DNA of 53,462 nt, from positions 1-53,462 of the IMG/VR virus record IMGVR_UViG_3300021088_000015; one strand, given 5' to 3'. Within the stretch, counting starts at the first letter, position 1, and each line of letters begins with the position of its first letter. The stretch is from a virus. The position numbers and the translations under genes were made by a program. The notes below the pieces were generated by a model. That model was not told the origin of the DNA. It made no database searches and saw only the letters and a program-made list of their open reading frames with translations. Shown piece after piece: positions 29,809 through 36,643 of this stretch.

Positions 29809-30054
29809 CTACTCGGTCGGCGGCGACACGTACGTCCCGCGCTGGGGGACGGTGTACACCAGGCCCTGCTCGCGTAGGTGGCCGACGGCCCGCCGTACGG
29901 TCGTCCGCGCGACCCCCTCGAACTCCTCCATTAGCGTCTTCTCGCTCGGGATGGGCCGGTCCGGTTGGAGCTGGCCGGACGCGATGCGCGCGGCGACCCA
30001 CGCGGCGATCTGCTGGTACACCGGGGTCGGCGACTCGTGGTCGATCTCAGCCAT
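29809..30054 (-). CDS. GntR-family regulator, copy B (81 aa)
   Basis: MAEIDHESPTPVYQQIAAWVAARIASGQLQPDRPIPSEKTLMEEFEGVARTTVRRAVGHLREQGLVYTVPQRGTYV. GntR winged helix only, paralogous to copy A. Divergent from the gene at 30142; three GCTACGT repeats spaced 20 bp lie in the 87-bp gap between them and probably form its operator. Confidence 0.86.
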   Translation of the reverse strand: MAEIDHESPTPVYQQIAAWVAARIASGQLQPDRPIPSEKTLMEEFEGVARTTVRRAVGHLREQGLVYTVPQRGTYVSPPTE

Positions 30055-30075
30055 GATCCAAACGCTATCTGACCT

Positions 30076-30122
30076 GCTACGTTGCCCCTTATTTGGCTAC
30101 GTGCCTATACGTGTCGCTACGT
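30076..30122. promoter_or_regulatory. three GCTACGT repeats at exact 20-bp spacing
   Basis: GCTACGT occurs at 30076-30082, 30096-30102 and 30116-30122, between divergent genes. The exact two-turn period would place three binding sites on one DNA face. The following gene (ATG 30142) lacks a Shine-Dalgarno; a -10-like TACCGT (30130-30135) ends six bases before its ATG, suggesting a leaderless mRNA. Confidence 0.6.
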
Positions 30123-30141
30123 ATCGGCGTACCGTACTGCT

Positions 30142-30456
30142 ATGACTGCCCTCCGGACTGTGCGCAACGTCCCGGTACTCCCGGGCTTCATCACGAGCCT
30201 CGAAGACGGCATCCTCACCGCCGAACGCATCCACCCACTGACGCCCTACCAGCTCGCCTACGGGTGCAAGACCCGCGTCACCGCCCCGACCGCCGAAGAG
30301 CTGGACTGGCTGTGCGTCGCCGAGCGGGTGCACGCCGAGCTGGTCGCCAACGCCGAGCGGCAGGCCGCAACCCCGTGCCTGCCGCCCTACGACCAGGTCC
30401 CCGTCTCCAAGACCCTGCTCGGGCTGGACGAGCTCGGCACGCCCGACGGCGGCTGA
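30142..30456 (+). CDS. hypothetical protein of the transfer module (104 aa)
   Basis: MTALRTVRNVPVLPGFITSLEDGILTAERIHPLTPYQLAYGCKTRVTAPTAEELDWLCVAERVHAELVANAERQ. Helical, acidic, no recognised domain. First gene of the rightward unit leading to the FtsK-like gene, controlled by the GCTACGT repeats. Confidence 0.6.
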   Translation: MTALRTVRNVPVLPGFITSLEDGILTAERIHPLTPYQLAYGCKTRVTAPTAEELDWLCVAERVHAELVANAERQAATPCLPPYDQVPVSKTLLGLDELGTPDGG

Positions 30457-30458
30457 CC

Positions 30459-30731
30459 ATGGTGGCGGCGGTGAACTGCGTCAGCCCTCACCTACTGTCC
30501 GCGCGCGATGACGCCGAGGAAATCGCCTGGTTCGCGGTGACCGTGGACAGCGCCCGCGTGATCGAGCATTCGTGCTCGTTCTGCCCCGGGCCGGGGTACG
30601 AGCTGTGCGTTCTGGGCGCCCGCTGGTTCATCCGCCGGACCAGCCGCAAAGGGACCCACGAGACGATGCGGTGGCGAGAGCGAACGACCAGGCGGTTGTG
30701 GGCCGAGCTGTTCGCCGGAGTAGCGCGGTAA
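30459..30731 (+). CDS. small Cys-containing protein (90 aa)
   Basis: ATG 30459 lies two bases after the previous stop. MVAAVNCVSPHLLSARDDAEEIAWFAVTVDSARVIEHSCSFCPGPGYELCVLGARWFIRRTSRKGTHETMRWRERTTRRLW. CSFCPG...ELC can form a zinc knuckle; the end is basic. No family recognised. Confidence 0.58.
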   Translation: MVAAVNCVSPHLLSARDDAEEIAWFAVTVDSARVIEHSCSFCPGPGYELCVLGARWFIRRTSRKGTHETMRWRERTTRRLWAELFAGVAR

Positions 30732-30810
30732 GACCCCGAACAATCAGGCGGGCCCGGACGCGGTGATGAAAGCACCGGCCGGGCCCTTGATCAGGAAGAG
30801 ACCCTGACCC

Positions 30811-30870
30811 ATGCAGAACCCTAGACACACCACCCCCGCGCCGACAATGACCCGGCGGGTGCGGTCATGA
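30811..30870 (+). CDS. 19-aa peptide coupled to membrane gene
   Basis: ATG 30811 reads MQNPRHTTPAPTMTRRVRS and stops at TGA 30868-30870 overlapping ATG 30867 (ATGA). GGAAGAG lies about 10 bases upstream. Tiny coupled frames before transfer genes are known in actinomycete elements, but this one is unproven. Confidence 0.3.
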   Translation: MQNPRHTTPAPTMTRRVRS

Positions 30871-31058
30871 CCACCGCCGAACTCCTCATCCGGCTCCTAC
30901 TCGCCGCATGCTGCTTCCTGGCCGGTACGGGACTGGTCCTGTCCGTGGTCGCCGAACGCCACGGGCCGGTCGCCGCCGCGCTGCTGCTGGTGGCCGGGAC
31001 GACCGCGGTAGCGGTCTACGTCGCCTGGCCGCACCGGGGCGGTGGGGACCGTGGCTGA
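30867..31058 (+). CDS. small two-pass membrane protein, Spd-like (63 aa)
   Basis: MTTAELLIRLLLAACCFLAGTGLVLSVVAERHGPVAAALLLVAGTTAVAVYVAWPHR: two hydrophobic segments with a short loop. Position just before a DUF2637 protein and an FtsK-like pump is that of spread (Spd) genes in Streptomyces plasmids, which aid intramycelial spread. Family membership not certain. Confidence 0.6.
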   Translation: MTTAELLIRLLLAACCFLAGTGLVLSVVAERHGPVAAALLLVAGTTAVAVYVAWPHRGGGDRG

Positions 31059-31812
31059 CCCCATCCGCCCGCCGGCGTCCCGCTGGGCCGTCGTCCCCCT
31101 CGTGGTCGTCGTGATCGGCATCATCCTGGTCGCGTTCCGGGGGTCGTGGGGGGCGATGCGGGACGCCGCGCTCGCCTGCCATTTCGATCAGTCCAGCGCG
31201 ACCCTCTACCCGTTCGCTGTGGACGGCCTCCTGGTCGTCGCGATCCTCGCCGCGGTGCTGCTGCGTCACGATGCCGGGGCGTCCCGGTACACGCTGGGGA
31301 TCATCGCGGGGTACACCGGGGCGTCGTGGCTCGTGAACTTCCTGCACGGCCTTGGTTGGTTCAGTGCCGACCCGGTGACGCACCTGCGTCCCGTTCCGCC
31401 GTGGTACGTGGTGTGCGTGATCGCCTCACTGGTGATCGGCAGTATTTTCCTGGGGTCTCACCTGCTGGTTTACGTGTGGCGTCACCTGTTCCCCGACGCC
31501 GCCCCTGAGCAGGGGCCCGGCGATGTGTACCAAGGCGGTACGGACACCGACCGTGCCGTCCCGCCCGTTCCAGAGCCTCCCGCGAACAAGTACGAGGCGG
31601 CGAAGCGGGCCTACCGGCACAGCCTCACTCCCGGCATGGCGCGCCTGTCCCAGAAGGCGCTCACGGACCAGTTCGGGGTGTCCAAGCGCGAGGCCGGGAC
31701 GGTGCAGTCCGAGGTGTCCCAGGAGATCGCCGACGAAGCCGCCGCGGCGGATGCTCCGGAGCCCGATGACGTACCGGCGCAGCACACCCCGAACGGGCAT
31801 GTGACGGCATGA
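31051..31812 (+). CDS. DUF2637/SpdB-like membrane protein (253 aa)
   Basis: Four hydrophobic segments in residues 10-150: WAVVPLVVVVIGIILVAF, TLYPFAVDGLLVVAILAAVLL, YTLGIIAGYTGASWLVNFLHG and WYVVCVIASLVIGSIFLGSHLLVYVW. The soluble C-terminal tail has a DNA-binding-like helix pair (RLSQKALTDQFGVSKREAGTVQSEV). This is the DUF2637 plan found next to tra/ftsK genes in AICEs, where it is thought to aid DNA spread between hyphal compartments. GTG 31051 overlaps the preceding gene; GTG 31042 is an alternative. Confidence 0.8.
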   Translation: MADPIRPPASRWAVVPLVVVVIGIILVAFRGSWGAMRDAALACHFDQSSATLYPFAVDGLLVVAILAAVLLRHDAGASRYTLGIIAGYTGASWLVNFLHGLGWFSADPVTHLRPVPPWYVVCVIASLVIGSIFLGSHLLVYVWRHLFPDAAPEQGPGDVYQGGTDTDRAVPPVPEPPANKYEAAKRAYRHSLTPGMARLSQKALTDQFGVSKREAGTVQSEVSQEIADEAAAADAPEPDDVPAQHTPNGHVTA

Positions 31813-33647
31813 CCGAAGAATTGGCGCGCCGCCCCCTGTTCGCCGTCCCCGACCCGGTCGAGGACGACAGTGAGGTGATCGTCGGGGAGATCGTCGGCCA
31901 CCCTCCGCTCCCGGTGCGGAGGGTGGCCGTCCGCATGCCGTCGGCCCGGCCGGCCGGGCCCGTCCTGCGCGGGGTCGCCGTCCACGCCGGGTACGGGGTG
32001 GCGGGGCTGTGGCGGGCGGGCACCATGCTCTGGCGGTGGGTGGCGGCCGCCGAGCTGGCGCCGCAGCTCGCCGCGAAACCCGAGCTGGTCATCCGGGAGC
32101 GGGAACGGCGCCGGAAGATCGCAGCCTGGTCGGGTGGCGCATGCCTGGTCGCGGTGGTCTACAGCGCGACCATCTCGTGGGCGTGGCCGACCCTGACCCT
32201 GCTCGCACTCCTGGGCGCCGCGTCCGTAGCCGAGCGGCGCATCCGCCAGTCCGGCCAGCTCGACACCGGCCGGGCCAGCGCAGGCCGCCACCCCGGTACG
32301 AAGGTCGTACGGCAGGCGGTCGCCGCGGCGAAGCTCGGGAAGTTCGACGACATCCGTGTCGTGGGCCCGGTGACGCGGGACCAGGGCATTGCGTGGACTG
32401 CCGTTGTGGAGCTGCCGCCTGGCGGCACGTACACCGCGTCGGCCAAACGCCACGGCGAGCTGGCGGGCGCGCTCGGCGTGGGTGTGTCCCAGCTCGCCAT
32501 CGATCCCGTGCGGGGCCACAACGGGCGGGTGACGCTGTGGTGCGCGGACTCCGACCCTCTCGGTGGGGCGTCGTTGCCGTCCTCGCTGGTCGGGCGCACC
32601 GACGCGTTCGACGTGTACGGGGAGAAAGTGCTGGTCGGGTACGACATCCGGGCCCGGCCCATCGGGTTCAGCCTGCTTGAGCGGTCCCTGCTGATCGGCG
32701 GCGAGCCGGGGGCGGGGAAGTCGGTCGGCTCGAACAACGTCCTGTGCTCCGTGGCCCTCGACCCCCGCATGCCCATGTGGTTGATCGACGGGAAGGGCGG
32801 CGCTGACCTGTCCGATTACGAGGACATCGCCGCCCGGTTCCTGGCCGAACCGGACCCGAAGGCGCTACTGGGCATCATCGGTGACGCCCAGGACGACATG
32901 TCGGACCGGTACCGGGCGCTGAAGGGGGCGGGGGAGAAGAAGCTGACCGGTGACCTCGCCGAGGAGCTCGGCTTCCACCAGGCGCTCTTTCACATCGATG
33001 AGCTCCAGTTCTTCGTGGCGTCGAGTCTCGGTGATGAGATCACGGACGGCCTGTGGGACCTGGCGTCGCGGGGCCGTGCGGCCGGCTGGTCGGTGTCGGC
33101 TGCGACGCAGCGCCCCGGTGGTGAGGTCGTGAAGACGAAGTTGCGCGACATCCTGTCGATTCGGTGGGCGTTGTCGTGTACGACCCCGCAGGCCAGTGAC
33201 ACGATCCTCGGCCAGGGGTACGCGTCGCAGGGCTTCAACGCGCAGAGCATCGACATCGAAACGCAGCGGGGCGGCGGCTATCTGAAGGTCGGTGCGACGC
33301 CGGTTCTGATGCGTACGGGGATGCTGACCGATAACCAGATCAAGGGGATCACCCGGCGGGCGTACAAGCTGCGGGAGCAGGCCGGGACGTTGCCGAAGTC
33401 CGACGGCCGGCCCGCTGTGCGTCTGCTCCGTGCGGTGCTGGCGGCGATGGGTGCACGGGACAAGGTCGCGACCGTCGAGATCCTCACCGCGCTGGCCGGG
33501 GTGGCGGAGTATGCGGAGTGGTCGGCGGAGCAGTTGGCGGACGCGTTGCGTCCGCTCGGGGTGCGGCCGGGCGATCAGTGGATCAGTGGATCGAACCTGC
33601 GCGGTTACCGCCGTGCGGACGTGGCCCGGGCCCTCGAACGGGCCTAG
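31809..33647 (+). CDS. FtsK/SpoIIIE-family DNA translocase, TraB-like (612 aa)
   Basis: Membrane-anchored hexameric DNA pump. Hydrophobic segments at about 109-140 (GGACLVAVVYSATISWAWPTLTLLALLGAASV), Walker A GEPGAGKS (298-305), Walker B LFHIDELQF (393-401), then a sensor/Arg segment AATQRPGGEVVKTKLRDILSIRWAL. The C-terminal 80 residues form a winged helix (AEQLADALRPLGVRPGDQWISGSNLRGYRRADVARAL), the part that reads clt repeats in TraB. ATGA-coupled to DUF2637. In Streptomyces plasmids and AICEs this protein moves double-stranded DNA between mycelia. A packaging or segregation role in the phage is the alternative. Confidence 0.87.
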   Translation: MTEELARRPLFAVPDPVEDDSEVIVGEIVGHPPLPVRRVAVRMPSARPAGPVLRGVAVHAGYGVAGLWRAGTMLWRWVAAAELAPQLAAKPELVIRERERRRKIAAWSGGACLVAVVYSATISWAWPTLTLLALLGAASVAERRIRQSGQLDTGRASAGRHPGTKVVRQAVAAAKLGKFDDIRVVGPVTRDQGIAWTAVVELPPGGTYTASAKRHGELAGALGVGVSQLAIDPVRGHNGRVTLWCADSDPLGGASLPSSLVGRTDAFDVYGEKVLVGYDIRARPIGFSLLERSLLIGGEPGAGKSVGSNNVLCSVALDPRMPMWLIDGKGGADLSDYEDIAARFLAEPDPKALLGIIGDAQDDMSDRYRALKGAGEKKLTGDLAEELGFHQALFHIDELQFFVASSLGDEITDGLWDLASRGRAAGWSVSAATQRPGGEVVKTKLRDILSIRWALSCTTPQASDTILGQGYASQGFNAQSIDIETQRGGGYLKVGATPVLMRTGMLTDNQIKGITRRAYKLREQAGTLPKSDGRPAVRLLRAVLAAMGARDKVATVEILTALAGVAEYAEWSAEQLADALRPLGVRPGDQWISGSNLRGYRRADVARALERA

Positions 33648-33661
33648 ATCGGGTGCGCGGA

Positions 33662-33748
33662 GGGTCCTAGATCTAGGGTGTCAGCCCCTAGATTCTAGGA
33701 CCCCGTGCGCGACTCCTAGGGGGCCACTGACCTGGGAACTAGGGTGTC
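33662..33748. repeat. nested CTAG-rich inverted repeats behind the translocase gene
   Basis: GGGTCCTAGA (33662-33671) pairs with TCTAGGACCC (33694-33703), and inside it TCTAGGG (33672-33678) pairs with CCCTAGA (33686-33692). CTAGGGTGTC is repeated at 33673-33682 and 33739-33748. CTAG occurs seven times between 33644 and 33742, far above the window average. The place, directly behind the TraB-like gene, fits a clt/TRS locus; terminator or operator are alternatives. Confidence 0.55.
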
Positions 33749-33826
33749 TCGGACCCTCTCGGGTGGGCGGCAGGTCAACTCAGTTTCGTGCTCACCGAGG
33801 GCGCACAGAAGGAAGAGGTATCGGCG

Positions 33827-34009
33827 ATGGGTTGGATCAGTAAGAGCCAGCAGGACCGCGACCACCGGGGTCTGCGGAACGTGTGCGGCGCGTGCGGCCA
33901 CGAGGGGACCGGCCACGACCCGCTGTGCAAGACCGACACCGGGTCGCGTGTCCACACCAGCCATGTGGACGACCCCAAGTCCGGTCTGTTCGGCAAGCGC
34001 CAGAAGTAA
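33827..34009 (+). CDS. small zinc-knuckle protein (60 aa)
   Basis: ATG 33827 with GGAAGAGG upstream. MGWISKSQQDRDHRGLRNVCGACGHEGTGHDPLCKTDTGSRVHTSHVDDPKSGLFGKRQ. CGACGHEG...C/H residues suggest one zinc site. Unknown role. Confidence 0.6.
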   Translation: MGWISKSQQDRDHRGLRNVCGACGHEGTGHDPLCKTDTGSRVHTSHVDDPKSGLFGKRQK

Positions 34010-34039
34010 CCCCCCGCCCGGCGACAAGGAGACGAGCAC

Positions 34040-34516
34040 GTGATCAACGCAAGACAGGCGGCCCGTACCGCTACCGGGATGGCCCTCCTCGGGCTGCTCC
34101 TCATGGGCGCCCAGAAGTGCGACACGACCACCAGCGGCGGAGGAGGTGGCGGCGGCGGCGCGGGCTCGCAGGGCGACTGCACGTTCCAGGAGGTGCGCCC
34201 GCCGTCCACGTTCCCGGCGCCGGACGGCAGCACGCTATGGATCACCTCGGCGGTGATCGTGGCATGCGACCCGCCGCCGACCTCGCACCGCCTGGTGATG
34301 CAGCTCCAGAAGTACTCGGGTGGCGCCTGGGTGACGATCTGGATTGAGCACCCGGACACGACCATCCCGGGTGCGGGCGGATACAGGTCCGTGATCGTCT
34401 ACAACGCCTGCGACCCGGGGCGGTGGCGCCTGAAGGTGCGGATCACCGGCAGCACCAAAGCTGGCACCCCGTACCAGGTGGACCAAGTCACCACCACGTC
34501 ACGGATTACGTGCTGA
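34040..34516 (+). CDS. secreted or anchored protein with Gly linker (158 aa)
   Basis: GTG 34040 with AAGGAG. The N terminus (RQAARTATGMALLGLLLMGAQKC) is a signal-peptide-like segment; Cys27 follows MGAQK, which is not a standard lipobox. A poly-Gly linker (33-43) leads to a beta-rich domain with four Cys, likely an extracellular disulfide-bonded fold. No family recognised. Possible surface exclusion or phage-receptor masking role in the lysogen (speculative). Confidence 0.65.
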   Translation: MINARQAARTATGMALLGLLLMGAQKCDTTTSGGGGGGGGAGSQGDCTFQEVRPPSTFPAPDGSTLWITSAVIVACDPPPTSHRLVMQLQKYSGGAWVTIWIEHPDTTIPGAGGYRSVIVYNACDPGRWRLKVRITGSTKAGTPYQVDQVTTTSRITC

Positions 34517-34525
34517 GATGGTGTC

Positions 34526-34843
34526 ATGACAGAGCGAGATGAGCCGGGCCTGCTCACGGCGGGACTCCGGTACGGCGGCCCGTCGCGTCGCCGCTGGTGG
34601 CGCAGGCTACGCCGCCGCCCCCGTACGGAACCCCAGGCGTCCTGGATCCTCCAGTACTTCGACACCACGGGCTGGACGCTGAGGCTCCGCAGCTCAACAC
34701 CGGGCGACCTTGAGTTGCCGCTGGCGTTCGCCAACCGGGACGTGCCCGCCAGCGACCGTGAGGCCGCTCACGAGTGGGCGTTGAGCGTGCTGCCGGCCGG
34801 TGTTGAGCACACGGTCAGCATGGTGTCCGAGCGCCAGAAGTAA
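34526..34843 (+). CDS. hypothetical protein (105 aa)
   Basis: MTERDEPGLLTAGLRYGGPSRRRWWRRLRRRPRTEPQ: basic N terminus, then SWILQYFDTTGWTLRLRSSTPGDLELPLAFANRDVPASDREAAHEWALSVLPAGVEHTVSMV, an alpha/beta domain. No family recognised. Confidence 0.58.
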   Translation: MTERDEPGLLTAGLRYGGPSRRRWWRRLRRRPRTEPQASWILQYFDTTGWTLRLRSSTPGDLELPLAFANRDVPASDREAAHEWALSVLPAGVEHTVSMVSERQK

Positions 34844-34861
34844 CCGGGGGATGATGAGCGC

Positions 34862-35158
34862 ATGAGGAAGATCTACCGCTACGAACTGCCGGTGGACGGC
34901 AAGACCCACGCGCTCAAGATGCCCCTCTTCTACATGAAGCAGGGATTCCGTCGAGTCGAAGCAGTCCGTGACGACCTGATCGAATTCTGGATCCAAACAG
35001 ATCATCTAGAGAACGTGACAGAGGGACCCTATGTGCACCTCTTCACGGCGCTCGGCACCGGCCATGACGTACCGGACGGTGCGTGGATACTCGGCACGAC
35101 GGGGCGCACCCCGAGCGGTCTCGTCTGGCATCTCTGCGAGATCGACGCAATCGTGTGA
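34862..35158 (+). CDS. DUF7352-like small protein (98 aa)
   Basis: MRKIYRYELPVDGKTHALKMPLFYMKQGFRRVEAVRDDLIEFWIQTDHLENVTEGPYVHLFTALGTGHDVPDGAWILGTTGRTP SGLVWHLCEID: the starting IYRYE-PVDG and the later FTALGTGHDVP and LVWHL match a family common in actinophages (DUF7352-like). Its role is unknown. Confidence 0.68.
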   Translation: MRKIYRYELPVDGKTHALKMPLFYMKQGFRRVEAVRDDLIEFWIQTDHLENVTEGPYVHLFTALGTGHDVPDGAWILGTTGRTPSGLVWHLCEIDAIV

Positions 35159-35178
35159 CCAACCGCGCGGGCCAACCA

Positions 35179-35193
35179 TCAACTCAGGGTTGA
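35179..35193. repeat. 15-bp palindrome, second copy
   Basis: TCAACTC-A-GGGTTGA, two bases different from the copy at 4575-4589. Possible dispersed repressor site. Confidence 0.4.
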
Positions 35194-35247
35194 GACTTCG
35201 CCAGGAATCGGCCCTCCCGGGGTAGATAGCTTGCGGGAATGTGCATT

Positions 35248-35262
35248 CCCGATGGGTATCCG
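35248..35262. repeat. cassette-flanking direct repeat, left
   Basis: CCCGATGGGTATCCG, identical to 36287-36301, 1,039 bp apart. It brackets the operon 35335-36206. A hairpin GGGAATG-TG-CATTCCC (35235-35250) touches it. Confidence 0.6.
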
Positions 35263-35282
35263 GGGAGCCAGTGGTTCGGGAA

Positions 35283-35334
35283 GACCTTAAGGTTCCTCTT
35301 GCGGAGTGACCTTAAGGTCTGTAAGGTTTCACTC
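35283..35334 (+). promoter_or_regulatory. leaderless promoter with two CCTTAAGG operators
   Basis: -35 TTGCGG (35299-35304), 17-bp spacer, -10 TAAGGT (35322-35327), then seven bases to ATG 35335. A perfect palindrome GACCTTAAGGTC (35308-35319) fills the spacer and a near copy GACCTTAAGGTT (35283-35294) lies 25 bp upstream. Typical autoregulated toxin-antitoxin layout. Confidence 0.68.
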
Positions 35335-35577
35335 ATGAGCCTACAGCGCATGCCGATCACCCCCGCCACGTTCCGGCGTCTCAAGGCGGCCTCCCTGCGT
35401 GGCGGCCTCGTACTCGACCTCCTCCCCGAGCAAGTCGAGCAGGCGCTCCGCTATCGACTGATCGAGCAGGACGGGAACGAACTCCGGATCACGCCCGCAG
35501 GACGCACGGCATGGGCAGAGCGCGAGGCGCTCGGCGAATACGACCTCGCCAGCATCATCTCTGCCGAGGACGCGTGA
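35335..35577 (+). CDS. winged-helix-like small protein of the Phd cassette (80 aa)
   Basis: MSLQRMPITPATFRRLKAASLRGGLVLDLLPEQVEQALRYRLIEQDGNELRITPAGRTAWAEREALGEYDLASIISAEDA. The middle (LLPEQVEQALRYRLIEQDGNELRITPAGRTAW) looks like a winged helix with a short hairpin wing. Leaderless start from the promoter at 35299-35327; its stop overlaps the next ATG (TGATG). Likely autoregulator or partner of the Phd fusion. Confidence 0.68.
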   Translation: MSLQRMPITPATFRRLKAASLRGGLVLDLLPEQVEQALRYRLIEQDGNELRITPAGRTAWAEREALGEYDLASIISAEDA

Positions 35578-36206
35578 TGGCCGAGCAGATCGGCATCGAG
35601 GACGCCCGAAAGAACCTCGGCCCGCTCGTCCACCGGGTTCAGCACGGTGGAGCTGAGATCATCCTGACCCGCAACGGCAAGCCCGCAGCCCGCATCGTCC
35701 CGATCCCCCAGGAGCCCGCCGTGACCGACACCTACACCGACGCGATCCGCGACGCCTACCTTGGCGCCCGTAAGCGGCAGTGGGCCACCATCCACGACCA
35801 CGTCGCCGCCTACCTGACCGGAACACCCGCCGACCTGTTCGAGGTGCCGTGGTGGCGGGCGTGGTTCGGTAACACCCAGACCTCCCAGACGGCCCTGACC
35901 GTACGCCGGGACGAGTTCGCCGCCGCGCTCGGCGAGGTGGTCGACCTGGAGATGCTGCGGATCGCGGTCGCCACCGGCAGGCAGTACGACGAACCGGCGG
36001 TGCTGGCCGAGGTCGACATGGACGCCGCCTACCTGCGGGTAGCCGCATCCGTACTGCGCGCCATCGTCACCGAGGAACTGGACCTGGCGCGCAGGAGTGC
36101 CCTGTTCCAGGCCGAGGACGAAGACGGCGAGGTCAACGAGGAACTCGCACTGCGAGGTGTGGGAGAGCTCGAACAGCGCGTCCTGGCCATGCTGCCCCCG
36201 GAGTAA
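35577..36206 (+). CDS. Phd/YefM antitoxin domain fused to unknown 150-aa domain (209 aa)
   Basis: Residues 3-48 are a Phd/YefM DNA-binding antitoxin fold: IGIEDARKNLGPLVHRVQHGGAEIILTRNGKPAARIVPI. Residues about 50-209 form a helical domain (YTDAIRDAYLGARKRQWATIHDHVAAYL, FEVPWWRAWFGNTQTSQTALTVRRDEFAAAL, DLEMLRIAVATGRQYDEPAVLAEVDMDAAYLRVAASVLRAIVTEELDLARRS) with no match I recognise. No Doc, RelE or other toxin gene is next to it. It could be a stand-alone repressor, an antitoxin against a chromosomal toxin, or a self-contained toxin-antitoxin fusion. Confidence 0.72.
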   Translation: MAEQIGIEDARKNLGPLVHRVQHGGAEIILTRNGKPAARIVPIPQEPAVTDTYTDAIRDAYLGARKRQWATIHDHVAAYLTGTPADLFEVPWWRAWFGNTQTSQTALTVRRDEFAAALGEVVDLEMLRIAVATGRQYDEPAVLAEVDMDAAYLRVAASVLRAIVTEELDLARRSALFQAEDEDGEVNEELALRGVGELEQRVLAMLPPE

Positions 36207-36222
36207 TGACCCCGCACAACGA

Positions 36223-36254
36223 AACGCCCCGCCCTCCGAAGAGAGCGGGGCGTT
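36223..36254. terminator. 10-bp stem terminator, AACGCCCCGC family
   Basis: AACGCCCCGC (36223-36232) pairs with GCGGGGCGTT (36245-36254), right after the Phd-fusion gene. It shares its arm sequence with the terminators at 36605 and 36890. Confidence 0.68.
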
Positions 36255-36286
36255 CGTGCTGCCGCCCGTCCATGGCGCGGCAACTG

Positions 36287-36301
36287 CCCGATGGGTATCC
36301 G
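36287..36301. repeat. cassette-flanking direct repeat, right
   Basis: CCCGATGGGTATCCG, exact copy of 35248-35262. The two copies enclose the Phd cassette and its terminator. Confidence 0.6.
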
Positions 36302-36357
36302 ATGGGCCCGGTAGCCGCTCGAAGATCCGTTCGATTCGGGGCGTATCGTGGCACGTG

Positions 36358-36597
36358 ATGAACGACCGCCCGAACCCTGACCCGCAGTACGGGCCCCGGA
36401 TCTGCCCGTACGGGCACCCAATGCTGCCGGGCCGGAAACTGGTCGGCTGGTTGGCGTGTTTCTGTTTCTCCCCAGGACCGCAGCACGCTCGCGGGCACCG
36501 CACGTACCAGTGCCGGGCGTGCGAGGAGGCGGGGTGGACGACGGTGGCGTACTACCCGGCGCATCTCGGCGGCGGGCGGCCGGAGACGCGGTGGTGA
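36358..36597 (+). CDS. zinc-ribbon small protein (79 aa)
   Basis: ATG 36358 (GTG three bases earlier also possible, with a -10-like TATCGT at 36344-36349 that would make it leaderless). MNDRPNPDPQYGPRICPYGHPMLPGRKLVGWLACFCFSPGPQHARGHRTYQCRACEEAGWTTVAYYP. CPYGH, CFC, CRAC give one or two zinc sites. Similar Streptomyces proteins exist; role unknown. Confidence 0.62.
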   Translation: MNDRPNPDPQYGPRICPYGHPMLPGRKLVGWLACFCFSPGPQHARGHRTYQCRACEEAGWTTVAYYPAHLGGGRPETRW

Positions 36598-36604
36598 ACA
36601 ACGA

Positions 36605-36643
36605 AACGCCCCGCTCCCATCGTTGAGTGGGGAGCGGGGCGTT
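36605..36643. terminator. 14-bp stem terminator, AACGCCCCGC family
   Basis: AACGCCCCGCTCCC (36605-36618) pairs with GGGAGCGGGGCGTT (36630-36643). Confidence 0.72.

Noticed and set aside
33662-33703. Simple intrinsic terminator of the translocase gene
   Set aside because: Nested double palindrome plus a third repeat further on is more than a terminator needs; kept as possible alternative only.
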